From: Chloroflexota bacterium | Lineage (GTDB): Bacteria; Chloroflexota; Anaerolineae; Anaerolineales; VGOW01 | DNA: 60,453 bases | Direction of reading: 5' to 3' | Assembly: GCA_016197225.1 (NCBI GenBank) | Contig: JACPWC010000007.1 | Span: 1 to 60,453, forward strand | In this document: in pieces, positions 18,401 through 25,676 of the stretch | Numbering within the stretch: position 1 is the first letter of the stretch | How the letters are laid out: each line of letters opens with the position of its first letter | Translations under genes and position numbers: made by a program | The notes under the pieces: generated by a model | Seen by the model: only the letters and a program-made list of their open reading frames with translations | What the model was told of the DNA's origin: nothing | Database searches by the model: none

Positions 18401-19665
18401 CAATTGTGTTTTGGGATGTCAGCCGGAGCGATCGGCTGGGAGCGCATTTGAACACCTTCACCGGGCATAGCAGCACGGTTTACGATCTGGCCTTTGACTC
18501 CACCAGCAGTCTGTTTGCCTCCGCCTCAGCCGATACGACCGTGATCTTGTGGGACACTTCAATTCGCTCATCGCTAGGCAAGACTCTCGACGGTCACAAG
18601 TCCATCGTGCGCTACGTCGCCTACAGCCCGGACGGAAAACTGATCGCCTCGGCCAGCAACGATCCCAGCGTGATTTTGTGGAACGGCGAAACGGGTGAAC
18701 CCATCGGCCAGCCGCTGGCGGGACACCCTCTCACCTTCAGCCGCAACAATGCCGAGATCACCAACAATATCAACGCCGTCGCCTTCAGCCCAGACAGCAA
18801 GACCCTGGCCGACGGTGGCCGTGACGGCAAGATTGTTCTGTGGAACGTGGCCGACCCGGCCAGCCCACTACAAATCGGCGGCCCCATTGACGCCCACACC
18901 GACCGGGTGTGGAGCGTGGCCTTCAGCCCCGACGGCCAAACCCTGGCCTCCGGCAGTGAAGACAAGACCATCAAGTTGTGGGACTTATCGGACCTGCCAA
19001 ATGTCAAACTGATCACGACGCTCGACATTGCCGCTGGCGGCCACACCGACACGGTTCGCACCGTTGTCTTTCGGCCCGACGGGAAAATGCTGGCCTCCAG
19101 TGGCAAGGACACGACGATCAAGTTGTGGGATGTGTCGGACTTGCAGAGCGTCAAGCTGATCGCCACTCTCAGAGGCCACACGCGGGAAACCGTCAACGTG
19201 GCCTTCAGCCCGAACAGCCAACTGCTGGCCGCCGCCAGCGAAGACCAGACCGTGACTCTGTGGGACGCGGCGGCCCCGACCGACGACGACCGGCCCCGCA
19301 AACGGCTGGCCGGCCACACCTCGTTCGCGCGCGCGGTGGCCTTCAGCCCCGATGGCAAAATTCTGGCCTCGGGCAGTTCCGATGCCAACATTATTCTATG
19401 GGATGTGGAAAGCGGCGAGCGGATTGGCCCGCCCCTCGTCAGCCACACCGACTGGGTGCGCGGCATTTCCTTCAGCCCCGACGGGACAAAGCTGGTTTCG
19501 GGCAGCAGCGACTCCAAAGTGATCCTGTGGGATGTGAGCCTGGCTTCGTGGCAGAAGCGGGCCTGCGACATCGTGGCCCGCAACCTGACGCAGGAAGAGT
19601 GGAAGCACTACGTCCCGAATCGGCCTTACGAGCAAACCTGCGCGGATTACCCGCCGGGTCAATAA
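15469..19665 (+). CDS. STAND-type NTPase with 14 WD40 repeats
   Basis: 1398 residues. Residues 1-70 are a glycine-rich leader holding TQGGIGLGEGSQVTIG and GDLTGRDK, shared with the protein at 25677-29444. An nSTAND NTPase follows: FFGRE (about residue 98), P-loop GASGSGKSS (about 124-132), Walker B LLVVVDQFEELF, and a helical region with VEVAHEALIREWPTL. Residues about 510-580 are a charged coiled coil. A single membrane segment (AAYLAGAFGVALLMVFIAAY) is near 585-610. From about residue 727 to the end I count 14 WD40 repeats (SPDGK..LASGS..D..I.LWD), enough for two seven-bladed propellers. Such proteins are sensor switches: ligand on the propeller releases the NTPase, which oligomerises and drives a partner effector. 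No effector domain is present, so the effector is probably separate. Confidence 0.9.
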   Translation: MTDDTSQPNPAENTGGSTNINNTTQGGIGLGEGSQVTIGSGDLTGRDKISAGRDVVQVGAGATVIIGAAPSAPEEEAPAPGNPPFKGLQYFDENDAEWFFGREHLVAKLVGRLRDNRFLAIVIGASGSGKSSIVRAGVIPALKRGETLADGTPPPENSGRWPIHIITPTIHPLESLAASLTRDSESVTATTTLIDDLTRDPRSLHLAVRKALSRNPASRLLVVVDQFEELFTLCKDEPERKAFIDNLITATDPKADGPTSVIITMRADFYANCAAYANLRDALAHQQEYIGPMSPAELRRAIEEPAKHGDWEFEEGLVDHLLHEVGINDDDDQPEPGALPLLSHALLETWKRRRGRKMTFRSYDESGGVRGAIAKTADAVYKSLDANQQTIAQRIFLRLTELGEGQQDTRRRADLAELIPSPEEADTAQLVLKKLVDARLVTTTEHTVEVAHEALIREWPTLREWLAESRERLRVQRQITKEAREWEQQGRDTVDLLQGLRLIQAIEFAEENPGELSQLERAFLEASRQEAQHQQAQREAERQRELDRIKELAETRQHQLETATKLAETEKKNAEEQTRSAARLRRFAAYLAGAFGVALLMVFIAAYFGNQARLTSDANASLADQKAALASTAEADRASAQTQEAVAQVASNLAASEQKIAEVERDRADKQAQVALLNQLAGEGNGRLSTQFDLALLLSIQGNNIASTVDLKGSLLNGLEYTPPLKKFLRGHTAPVKSVVFSPDGKLLVSAGDENDIYLWDVAAQKQSGSPLSGHQNHIASLAVSADGARSVLASGDAGGRIFLWDMTATPPQKLAEFGVGDKTVWALAFSPDGKTLASTSGNNILLWDVSNLPEGVKQIGQPLTGHSAEVLTLAFNPNGDTLASAAGIFDNSIILWNVATQKPIGEPLKGHAYGVHSVAFSPDGKTLASGSEDTRVILWDVVTQKQMASLERHRATVYKVAFSPDGKTLASGSADSTIVFWDVSRSDRLGAHLNTFTGHSSTVYDLAFDSTSSLFASASADTTVILWDTSIRSSLGKTLDGHKSIVRYVAYSPDGKLIASASNDPSVILWNGETGEPIGQPLAGHPLTFSRNNAEITNNINAVAFSPDSKTLADGGRDGKIVLWNVADPASPLQIGGPIDAHTDRVWSVAFSPDGQTLASGSEDKTIKLWDLSDLPNVKLITTLDIAAGGHTDTVRTVVFRPDGKMLASSGKDTTIKLWDVSDLQSVKLIATLRGHTRETVNVAFSPNSQLLAAASEDQTVTLWDAAAPTDDDRPRKRLAGHTSFARAVAFSPDGKILASGSSDANIILWDVESGERIGPPLVSHTDWVRGISFSPDGTKLVSGSSDSKVILWDVSLASWQKRACDIVARNLTQEEWKHYVPNRPYEQTCADYPPGQ

Positions 19666-19701
19666 AAACGGGGCGGCTGAGTTGATCAGCCGCTCCGTTT
19701 T
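19665..19701 (+). terminator. Rho-independent terminator after the STAND gene
   Basis: AAAACGGGGCGGCTGA pairs with TCAGCCGCTCCGTTTT over a 5-nt loop with one G-U pair. The T-tract is part of the stem. Being symmetric, it can also serve the convergent gene from the right. Confidence 0.75.
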
Positions 19702-19705
19702 GAAC

Positions 19706-19761
19706 CGCGAAGGCGCAAAGATCGCAAAGAAATCTCTTTTTTCTCTTTGCGCCCTTTGCGC
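19706..19761. repeat. CGCAAAG-type palindromic repeat
   Basis: GGCGCAAAGATCGCAAAGAA (about 19712-19731) is nearly complementary to a stretch ending CTTTGCGCC (19753-19761), with a T-rich loop. CGCAAAG-rich palindromes of this type are common intergenic elements in environmental bacteria. It abuts the stop codon of the convergent gene. Confidence 0.6.
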
Positions 19762-20535
19762 CTACACGCTGGCCTTGCCCGACGCGCCGGGCAGGACGTA
19801 AAGGATGATGGCCTCGGCCAGCGTCACCACCTTCTTCGTCTTCGGGTCCAGCCCGCTGGCCGTGCCTTTGAAATACCAGGCGTAGCCTTTGGTCACTGTG
19901 TAAGCCGTATACTTGCGATCGGCGATGCCGGGAAACGTATTCTTCGCCAGCGTCAGAGCCGAGTCGGCGTTGAGCGTGCCGGTGTTGCTCACCGCCAACG
20001 AGTACACGCCCAGGCTCGACCCCTGCACGTCCACATTCACGTCGCCCGAAATCGTGCCACTGCCATAACTGAGCGAAGCCGCGCCGTTGCTCAGCACCGC
20101 GCCGTAAGACTTCACCGCCAGCTTGGCCGTTGCGCTCTGAGCCGCGCCACCTGATGTCGTCTGTGTCAGCAGTTTGTTCACATCGCCGGTCAACCCGCCC
20201 GCTTTTTTCACGGTGACGTTGATGCCCAACACTGTAGAGGCATAAGAAGTGATCGCCTTTGAAGCGTCGCCGGATGAAACAGTGGCCGGCGGCGTGACGG
20301 TGGCCTTGATGGCCGACACGGTTCCGGCTTTGGTGGCCGCCGCGGCGGCAGTGGCCGCGATCTTAGTGGAAGCCGCCCCGGCGGTGGCGGCCACGTTTGA
20401 CCCGCCCGCGCCGCGCGTGGGCAGGGTAGGCAAGGCAGCGGCCATGTTCGCCGAAGCCTGAGGCGCGGCGGCGGCTAACGCCACCGCGCAGGTCAGAGTC
20501 AAAACGAGAATTTGCAGGAAGAGTTTTTTGGACAT
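19762..20535 (-). CDS. Secreted low-complexity protein of unknown function
   Basis: 257 residues. A signal peptide is clear (MSKKLFLQILVLTLTCAVAL then an AAAAPQASA cleavage region). Residues 30-80 are rich in Ala and Thr. The rest is a predicted beta-rich domain with repeated small residues (SSGDASKAITSYASTVLGI; LSYGSGTISGDVNVDVQGSS) and a more globular end (TVTKGYAWYFKGTA). I do not recognise the family. It should be exported, perhaps cell-wall or envelope associated. It is monocistronic and convergent with the STAND gene. Confidence 0.7.
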   Translation of the reverse strand: MSKKLFLQILVLTLTCAVALAAAAPQASANMAAALPTLPTRGAGGSNVAATAGAASTKIAATAAAAATKAGTVSAIKATVTPPATVSSGDASKAITSYASTVLGINVTVKKAGGLTGDVNKLLTQTTSGGAAQSATAKLAVKSYGAVLSNGAASLSYGSGTISGDVNVDVQGSSLGVYSLAVSNTGTLNADSALTLAKNTFPGIADRKYTAYTVTKGYAWYFKGTASGLDPKTKKVVTLAEAIILYVLPGASGKASV

Positions 20536-20676
20536 TCAACATACTCCAGGTTAAGTTTCGGGACAGTGTATACCAAAACCGGGGCAGGTTGGGTGAAAAT
20601 AACGTAAAATGAACCACCTCTGAGCTCGTCATGCTAAAATAACTTCAATGATCGTCTTCCGATGGAGTAGTATCCA

Positions 20677-21039
20677 ATGGCTGCAAAACCTAAACGAGTC
20701 AAAGAAGCAAAAGCGCCCTATCGCGCAAAACGCAAATCCCCTGCTAAGTCACACTCGACAAGAGTGAATCTTCGTTGGGCTGATGTCGAAAGCGCAACCG
20801 GGCCTATCATCCTCGAACGAAACGGTCGGCCTGTGGCCGTGGTCGTCAAATACGCTAATTGGGTTGGAACCACTGCGCCCGACGCTATCACCAATGCTAG
20901 CGAGAAAGCTGACTGGCGAGCGCGCATTTTGAGCTATGCTGGAATGTGGCTGGATTTGCCAACCGAAACGTGGGCGGCACTGAAGGGCGAAATTGAGCGG
21001 CGCGCGGAATTTTTCGCCGAGAGAGGCACGAATTGGTAG
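20677..21039 (+). CDS. Probable Phd/YefM-like antitoxin
   Basis: 120 residues. A basic lysine-rich N-terminus (to about residue 28) precedes a segment with the antitoxin fold signature: VNLRWADVESATGPIILERN then GRPVAVVVKY. The C-terminal region (WADWRAR-like helix and ALKGEIERRAEFFAERG) would wrap the toxin. Its stop codon overlaps the TTG start of a PIN-domain gene, the usual antitoxin-toxin arrangement. The family call is moderate. The toxin partner is truncated, so the antitoxin may now be an orphan. Confidence 0.7.
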   Translation: MAAKPKRVKEAKAPYRAKRKSPAKSHSTRVNLRWADVESATGPIILERNGRPVAVVVKYANWVGTTAPDAITNASEKADWRARILSYAGMWLDLPTETWAALKGEIERRAEFFAERGTNW

Positions 21040-21386
21040 ATAAGCGATTACTCGACACTGATATTTTGATCGAGTTCTTTCGGAAGAATTCTGTGGTGGT
21101 GAACCATGCGGCAGATTACTTGGCTGATCACCCTCGGTTGAGCATTTCCATCATCACCTATTATGAAGTCTTGCGTGGCTTGAGGTATGTAAACGTAGAA
21201 AGCCAGCTACGTCTCTTTGAAAACTTTGCCACCGATGCACCCTCGTCACAAATAACTCGACTCATTTCGCTCGCATACCTGGGTTACAAATCGAAAACTG
21301 GACTGTTTGATTACCTCTCCTGCACCACCACCACCACCCTCTCACTCTCCGTCACATTCCCTGCCGCGTCCACCGCCCGAACATAA
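21033..21386 (+). pseudogene. Truncated VapC-like PIN-domain toxin
   Basis: It starts at TTG 21033, overlapping the antitoxin stop. LLDTDILIEFFR carries the first PIN acidic residue and YYEVLRGL the second. The match continues to about SKTGLFD and then breaks at about 21308, before the third and fourth acidic residues that complete the RNase site. The remaining codons (CTTTTTLSLS and on) are antisense to the end of the penicillin-binding-protein gene. PIN toxins cleave RNA and need all acidic residues, so this copy should be inactive. Confidence 0.75.
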
Positions 21387-24343
21387 ATCGAATGTTGCCC
21401 GGTTCCTCCTAACTTCCAGCGTGAAGTGAAGGGGGCGACGGTGGTCGTATCCAACTTCGCCCCATCCACAAAAACTTCGACGTAAGCCAGAGACAGGTTG
21501 TCTTGCGCCTCTGGCTGGATGACGACCGCTTCATCCGAGCCGAGGGCAAAGAGTTGGCCCTCGGTGGGTGTCACCAGCGTCACCGTCGGCGGGGTGTTGT
21601 CCACCGTCACCTGCACTGTATAGTTGACGAAGGTCTGGTCGTTCTTCACCACCAGCAGTTGCACCGAATAGAGTCCGTTCAACCCGGTCGTGTCCCAGGG
21701 TTGTAGATCGCCGTTCTCGATCTGTTCGCCCCGGTCGCCGCCGATCTGAGTCCACTGCGTGGGGTTCAGCCCCGGCCCGAACTGGACGCGAAAGAACGAG
21801 AAGTTTTCGCTCTTCACCGTGCCGGTGATCGGCGCCGCGCCGTGAATGTACGAGAACGGCTGCAAGGAGGCGATGAAGACATCGCCGCCGGCCACAGCCT
21901 CGGGCGGCGAGTAAATCGTGTCGTACTCGGCGGGCGGCTGAGGCAGGCCGGCCTGGCGCACCCAGTCGGCGGCCTCGGGCGGCAGAATTTCGTACACCCG
22001 CTTCTCTACCAGTTCGGGCGGCGTGTACACTGTGGCCAGCTTGCCCGTCTCGCGGTTGATCTGAAACGCCTGCCACACGTTGTCTTCAGCCGCCGGCTCG
22101 GTGCCGCTGATGAAAACTTCGTTGACCAGACTCTGGCAGTCGCGGGTGGGCAGGAGGCCCGACGGATAGCACACGGTAACATGATTGACTCCCGGCGGCT
22201 CCGGCCACTCTTCGATTGGCAAATTCTGCGTCGCGTATTTCATCACCGCATGCCAGATCGGCGCGGCCCCGGTGAGGCCGGTCACTTTTTCCATCGGCGA
22301 CGAATCGGTGTTGCCCACCCACACGCCTACCGCCGCCTGCGGCGTGTAGCCGAGCGTCCAGTTGTCAATGAAGTCGTCGGTCGTGCCGGTCTTCACGGCG
22401 GCGGGGCGATCAATCTCCAGCGGGTTGGGCCGGCCAAATGCGCCGATGCGGGCTTCGTTGTCCGAAAGCACGTGGGTGATCAGGTAAGCCAGCGGCGCTT
22501 CCAGCACCTGCTGAGTCTTCGACTCGGTGAACGAGCAGGCCTCGTCGTTCTTTTCGCCGCAGGCAACAAGCAGGCTGCCTTTCGAGTCTTCGATGCGCAG
22601 GATGGAAACGGGATCAAGCTGGCGGTAGCCACCCCGCCGCGACTCCGGGGGAACCGCCACTCCGGCCATGCGGCCTCCGTTTGCCATCACCGAATAAGCG
22701 TAAGTCATGTCGAGCAGTGACACTTCGCCGCCGCCGAGGGTGAGGGCCAGGCCGTAAAAGTTGGTCTCGCGGTCGAGGGTGTTGAGGCCCATGCGGTGGG
22801 CGGTGCGAATGACGTTTTCCACGCCAACACGGTTCATCATGTCTACTGCCGGGATGTTGTAGGAACGGGCCAGGGCAATGCGCAAGCTGACCGGGCCGTG
22901 AAACTGGCGGTCGTAGTTTTCGGGGACGTAGGGAATGCCGGTGTCTTGCGGAAAGGCCGTGCGCACGTCGAGCACCATGGTAGCCGGCGTGTAGCCTTGC
23001 GAGAAAGCAGTGAGGTAAGTGAAAGGCTTGAACGACGAGCCGGGCTGGCGGCGGCCATCGGCGGCCACGTTGAAGCGGCCATCAATCGCATCTTCCCAAT
23101 AATCCAGCGAACCGAGCATTGCCAGAATCTGGCCGGTCCTGGGATCCATGACGACGACTGAGGCATTGGACACGTTGTGATCCACGCCGATGTCGGCCTG
23201 GCGCATGGGCGGCAAGAAAGAGGCCGCCTCACAAGCAGTGCCGGAGTCGGTGGCGATGACCAGAGCCGGGTCGCCCCCGCTGAGGCGGGCGACCTGAGTC
23301 CGGGCGGCGCATTCCACTTGATCCTGCAAGCCCAGATCAATCGTGGTGATCACTTTGAGTCCGCCGCGAAAGGTGAGGTCGGGGCCAAGCTGGTTGACGA
23401 GTTCGTTGAGGGCAAAGAGGCTGAAGTGCGGGGCGCGGATGTCGAAGCGTTGGGCGAACGGGTGGAGGCGGCTCAATACATCTTCGGCCTTCGCCTGTTC
23501 GGCTTCGGCTTTGGTGATGTAACCCTCGCGGGCCATCGCGTCGAGCACAAGCTCTTGCCGGTGCTTTGCGTCTTCGGGCGCGTCGAGCGGGTTGAGGGCC
23601 GGGAACTGCGGAATGGCGGCCAGCAGGGCGCTTTCGGCCAAATCTAACTCGGAGGCCGACTTGCCAAAGTAGACGCGGGCGGCGGCGTCAATGCCATAGG
23701 CCAGGTTGCCGTAGAAGTTGGTGTTGAGATACCACTCCAGAATTTGATCTTTGCTGTAGCGCTCGGTCACTTCGGCGGCGATGAAGACTTCGCGCAGTTT
23801 GCGGTCGTAAGATTGCTCGGCCACTTTGCCGGGGGCGATGATGACGTTTTTGACCAACTGCTGGGTGATGGTGGAGCCGCCCTGCACCGACCCGCCGCGC
23901 AGGTTGGAGACGAAGGCGCGAATGATGCCTTCGACGTCGTAGCCGGGGTTGGTGAAAAACGTTTTGTCTTCGATGGAAATAGTGGCTTCGACGAAGTGTT
24001 TCGGAATCTTATCAATGCTCAGCCATTGCCGGTCTCCGGCGCGCGGGTCAATCACTTCGTACAGCAGTTGGGTTCCGGTGCGGTCATAGATTTTCGTCGT
24101 CTGAAAGAATTGGTTGTTGGTGGAGCTAAAGGCCGCTTCGAGCGTTTCGGCTGAGGGCAGGTCGGCGACGTAGCTAGTGTAGGCTTGCGAGAGGGCGATG
24201 CCGGCGATGACGAGCGCGGCGATGACGACGCTGACGGTAGAAAGGGCGAGCGTTGCCAGCGCCCGCCAAAGGCGGCTGAGGCCGTTCTGGCCGGCTTCGC
24301 GGCGCTGGCGGCGATGGCGGATGAGGGTGGAGGAGGATGGCAT
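21311..24343 (-). CDS. Class A penicillin-binding protein (PBP1A-like)
   Basis: 1010 residues from MPSSST at 24343; an in-frame ATG at 24364 would add residues encoded by a repeat element. It polymerises and cross-links peptidoglycan outside the membrane. A basic N-terminus and one membrane segment (VSVVIAALVIAGIAL) come first. The GT51 transglycosylase has SIEDKTFF (catalytic Glu near residue 120) and GGSTITQQLVKN. The transpeptidase has SSFK (Ser near 435), SYN, and KTGT near 650. An Ig-like or Y_Y_Y-type beta domain (TPPTVTLVTPTEG to the end) closes the protein. Its 3' end is convergent with, and antisense to, the truncated PIN gene. The first 25 or so codons recur twice at 25.35-25.66 kb. 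Confidence 0.92.
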   Translation of the reverse strand: MPSSSTLIRHRRQRREAGQNGLSRLWRALATLALSTVSVVIAALVIAGIALSQAYTSYVADLPSAETLEAAFSSTNNQFFQTTKIYDRTGTQLLYEVIDPRAGDRQWLSIDKIPKHFVEATISIEDKTFFTNPGYDVEGIIRAFVSNLRGGSVQGGSTITQQLVKNVIIAPGKVAEQSYDRKLREVFIAAEVTERYSKDQILEWYLNTNFYGNLAYGIDAAARVYFGKSASELDLAESALLAAIPQFPALNPLDAPEDAKHRQELVLDAMAREGYITKAEAEQAKAEDVLSRLHPFAQRFDIRAPHFSLFALNELVNQLGPDLTFRGGLKVITTIDLGLQDQVECAARTQVARLSGGDPALVIATDSGTACEAASFLPPMRQADIGVDHNVSNASVVVMDPRTGQILAMLGSLDYWEDAIDGRFNVAADGRRQPGSSFKPFTYLTAFSQGYTPATMVLDVRTAFPQDTGIPYVPENYDRQFHGPVSLRIALARSYNIPAVDMMNRVGVENVIRTAHRMGLNTLDRETNFYGLALTLGGGEVSLLDMTYAYSVMANGGRMAGVAVPPESRRGGYRQLDPVSILRIEDSKGSLLVACGEKNDEACSFTESKTQQVLEAPLAYLITHVLSDNEARIGAFGRPNPLEIDRPAAVKTGTTDDFIDNWTLGYTPQAAVGVWVGNTDSSPMEKVTGLTGAAPIWHAVMKYATQNLPIEEWPEPPGVNHVTVCYPSGLLPTRDCQSLVNEVFISGTEPAAEDNVWQAFQINRETGKLATVYTPPELVEKRVYEILPPEAADWVRQAGLPQPPAEYDTIYSPPEAVAGGDVFIASLQPFSYIHGAAPITGTVKSENFSFFRVQFGPGLNPTQWTQIGGDRGEQIENGDLQPWDTTGLNGLYSVQLLVVKNDQTFVNYTVQVTVDNTPPTVTLVTPTEGQLFALGSDEAVVIQPEAQDNLSLAYVEVFVDGAKLDTTTVAPFTSRWKLGGTGQHSIYVRAVDAAGNVTESERVVVVVQER

Positions 24344-24351
24344 GGGAGGAG

Positions 24352-24383
24352 AACAACGGATCAATCGAATTATACGGATTTGG
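24352..24383. repeat. Half copy of the AACAACGGATCA palindromic element
   Basis: AACAACGGATCAATCGAATT, followed by ATACGG, matches the left arm of the elements at 25195, 25290 and 25501. It lies between the penicillin-binding-protein start and the end of the GxxExxY gene, and it contains that gene's stop codon. Confidence 0.65.
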
Positions 24384-25182
24384 GTTTGAGGAAAGAGGGA
24401 GTGAGTGAGGCGTCGTGAAAGTTGGCGACGATGCCCAACGGAACTTGCTGATCACGCAACCAGTCGCAGAGCATTTCAGGGTGGAGGTCGGCAAGGTTTT
24501 GGATGGCGGCGGGAAAGACCAGCACTTCACTGCCAACGCGCAGGTGGCCGAACTTGAGTTCGCCGAGGATTGTGCCGTGATAGAAAACCTGAATGGCTTT
24601 TTGCGGTTTGACCGGGAGGCCGCGCAATTTGAGTTCGTGATAGCAGGCGTTGGCGTAGATGCGGTGAATAAATCCCGGCCCCAGTGTAGCATGAACGTCA
24701 AACAGCCCGCCGACGATTTCGTAGACCAGCCTTGGATCGATCAGTTTTGACGGAGTGAGGCTGGCGGCAGCGCGTTCGATTTGTGACTTCGCCACTCGCG
24801 GCTCGCGTGGCGCGAAGTAGAGCCGCTCAAACTCCGGCTTCGGCCCGCCAAAGTTGAGCAGTAATCCAACTTGCTTGCCTGTCGCTTTGAGGTAGGAAAG
24901 CAGTTGGGCTTTGTGCAAGCGAGTGAGGCCCGGCACGGCTTTGTTTTCGATGACGACTTCTCCGGCAATGACAATATCCAGAATTTGCTTGCCGACGATT
25001 TTCTCTTTGTAGAGAACTTGCCACTCCGGTTGGAGCGTACACACGACGCTCATCGCGTTCAAGTCATGCGCCATTGCCCGATCATAGAACCGCTCCGGGT
25101 AGATCCGCGATGTGCCGTTATAGACGTCGTAATAGGCGCGGAGAATGGAGGCGGTGAGGGCTTTATGGAGAAGTTCAGTCAT
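24370..25182 (-). CDS. GxxExxY-type protein, two fused domains
   Basis: 270 residues, about twice the usual GxxExxY length (about 125). The first domain carries YDVYNGTS, PERFYDRA and the nuclease-like pair LDIVIAGEVVIENKAV (Asp ... Glu-x-Lys). It ends near LLLNFGGPKPEFERL, the normal end of a single-domain protein. The second domain begins YEIVGGLFDVHATLGPGF, where GPGFIHRIY replaces the family's GxxExxY, and has no ExK. GxxExxY proteins share the PD-(D/E)xK nuclease fold, but their function is unknown. The start ATG at 25182 has no clear ribosome-binding site and is preceded by a palindromic element. Confidence 0.75.
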   Translation of the reverse strand: MTELLHKALTASILRAYYDVYNGTSRIYPERFYDRAMAHDLNAMSVVCTLQPEWQVLYKEKIVGKQILDIVIAGEVVIENKAVPGLTRLHKAQLLSYLKATGKQVGLLLNFGGPKPEFERLYFAPREPRVAKSQIERAAASLTPSKLIDPRLVYEIVGGLFDVHATLGPGFIHRIYANACYHELKLRGLPVKPQKAIQVFYHGTILGELKFGHLRVGSEVLVFPAAIQNLADLHPEMLCDWLRDQQVPLGIVANFHDASLTPSFLKPKSV

Positions 25183-25194
25183 GTGGGTTGAGGA

Positions 25195-25260
25195 AGAACA
25201 ACGGACGCTTCGCGCGAATTATGCGGATTGATCCGTCGAATTCGGTCGATCCGTTGTTCT
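25195..25260. repeat. AACAACGGATCA palindromic element, copy 1
   Basis: It begins AGAACAACGGAC and ends TCGATCCGTTGTTC, with GCGGATTGATCCG near the middle, so nested arms can fold into a long hairpin. It is the most diverged of three copies upstream of the GxxExxY gene. Confidence 0.7.
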
Positions 25261-25289
25261 GATTCATCGTTGCAGGGCAATCCTTTCAA

Positions 25290-25350
25290 CAACAGCGGAT
25301 CATCCGAATTACGCGGATCAAATCCGTCGAATTCGGTTGATCCGTTGTTC
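25290..25350. repeat. AACAACGGATCA palindromic element, copy 2
   Basis: The outer arms CAACAGCGGATCATCCGAAT and ATTCGGTTGATCCGTTGTTC pair with few mismatches. The inner arms CGGAT and ATCCG close over CAA. It forms one unit of a direct repeat with the following fragment of the penicillin-binding-protein gene. Confidence 0.75.
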
Positions 25351-25351
25351 T

Positions 25352-25449
25352 CCTCCTCCAGCCAGCGCACGCCACACGCGGCTAAAACCGTGCTGGCTGG
25401 CTTCGCGGCGTTGGCGGCGGTGGCGGATGATGGAGGAGGGGGAGGGCAT
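25352..25449 (-). pseudogene. Duplicated 5' fragment of the penicillin-binding-protein gene, copy 1
   Basis: On the minus strand it reads MPSPSSIIRHRRQRREASQH then GFSRVWRALAGGEQRI, closely matching the start of the protein encoded at 24343 (MPSSSTLIRHRRQRREAGQN). After about 25 codons the similarity ends in the palindromic element. It cannot encode a functional enzyme. Confidence 0.7.
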
Positions 25450-25500
25450 GAGGGGAAGTATAGGCCGAAAAGGAGAATCTCAAAAGGCGGCCCGCTCAAT

Positions 25501-25560
25501 AACAACGGATCATCCGAATTACGCGGATCAAATCCGTCGAATTCGGTTAATCCGTTGTTC
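25501..25560. repeat. AACAACGGATCA palindromic element, copy 3
   Basis: Nearly identical to copy 2: AACAACGGATCATCCGAATT at the left, GGTTAATCCGTTGTTC at the right, with the same inner CGGAT/ATCCG arms. It starts the second direct-repeat unit. Confidence 0.75.
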
Positions 25561-25561
25561 T

Positions 25562-25658
25562 CCTCCTCCAGCCAGCCCGCGCCACACACGGCTAAAACCG
25601 TGCTGGCTGGCTTCGCGGCGCTGGCGGCGATGGCGGATGAGGGTGGAGGAGGATGGCA
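25562..25658 (-). pseudogene. Duplicated 5' fragment of the penicillin-binding-protein gene, copy 2
   Basis: It reads MPSSSTLIRHRRQRREASQH then GFSRVWRGLAGGEQRI, closer to the intact gene than copy 1 over its first codons. With copies 2 and 3 of the palindrome it forms a direct repeat of about 160 bp (25290-25449 and 25501-25658). It lies 18 nt beyond the stop codon of the STAND gene. Confidence 0.7.
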
Positions 25659-25676
25659 TAGGATAATGTCTGTGAG

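Noticed and set aside
25195-25660. CRISPR array
   Set aside because: Only two direct repeats of about 160 bp, which contain coding fragments and palindromes; there are no regular spacers and no cas genes.
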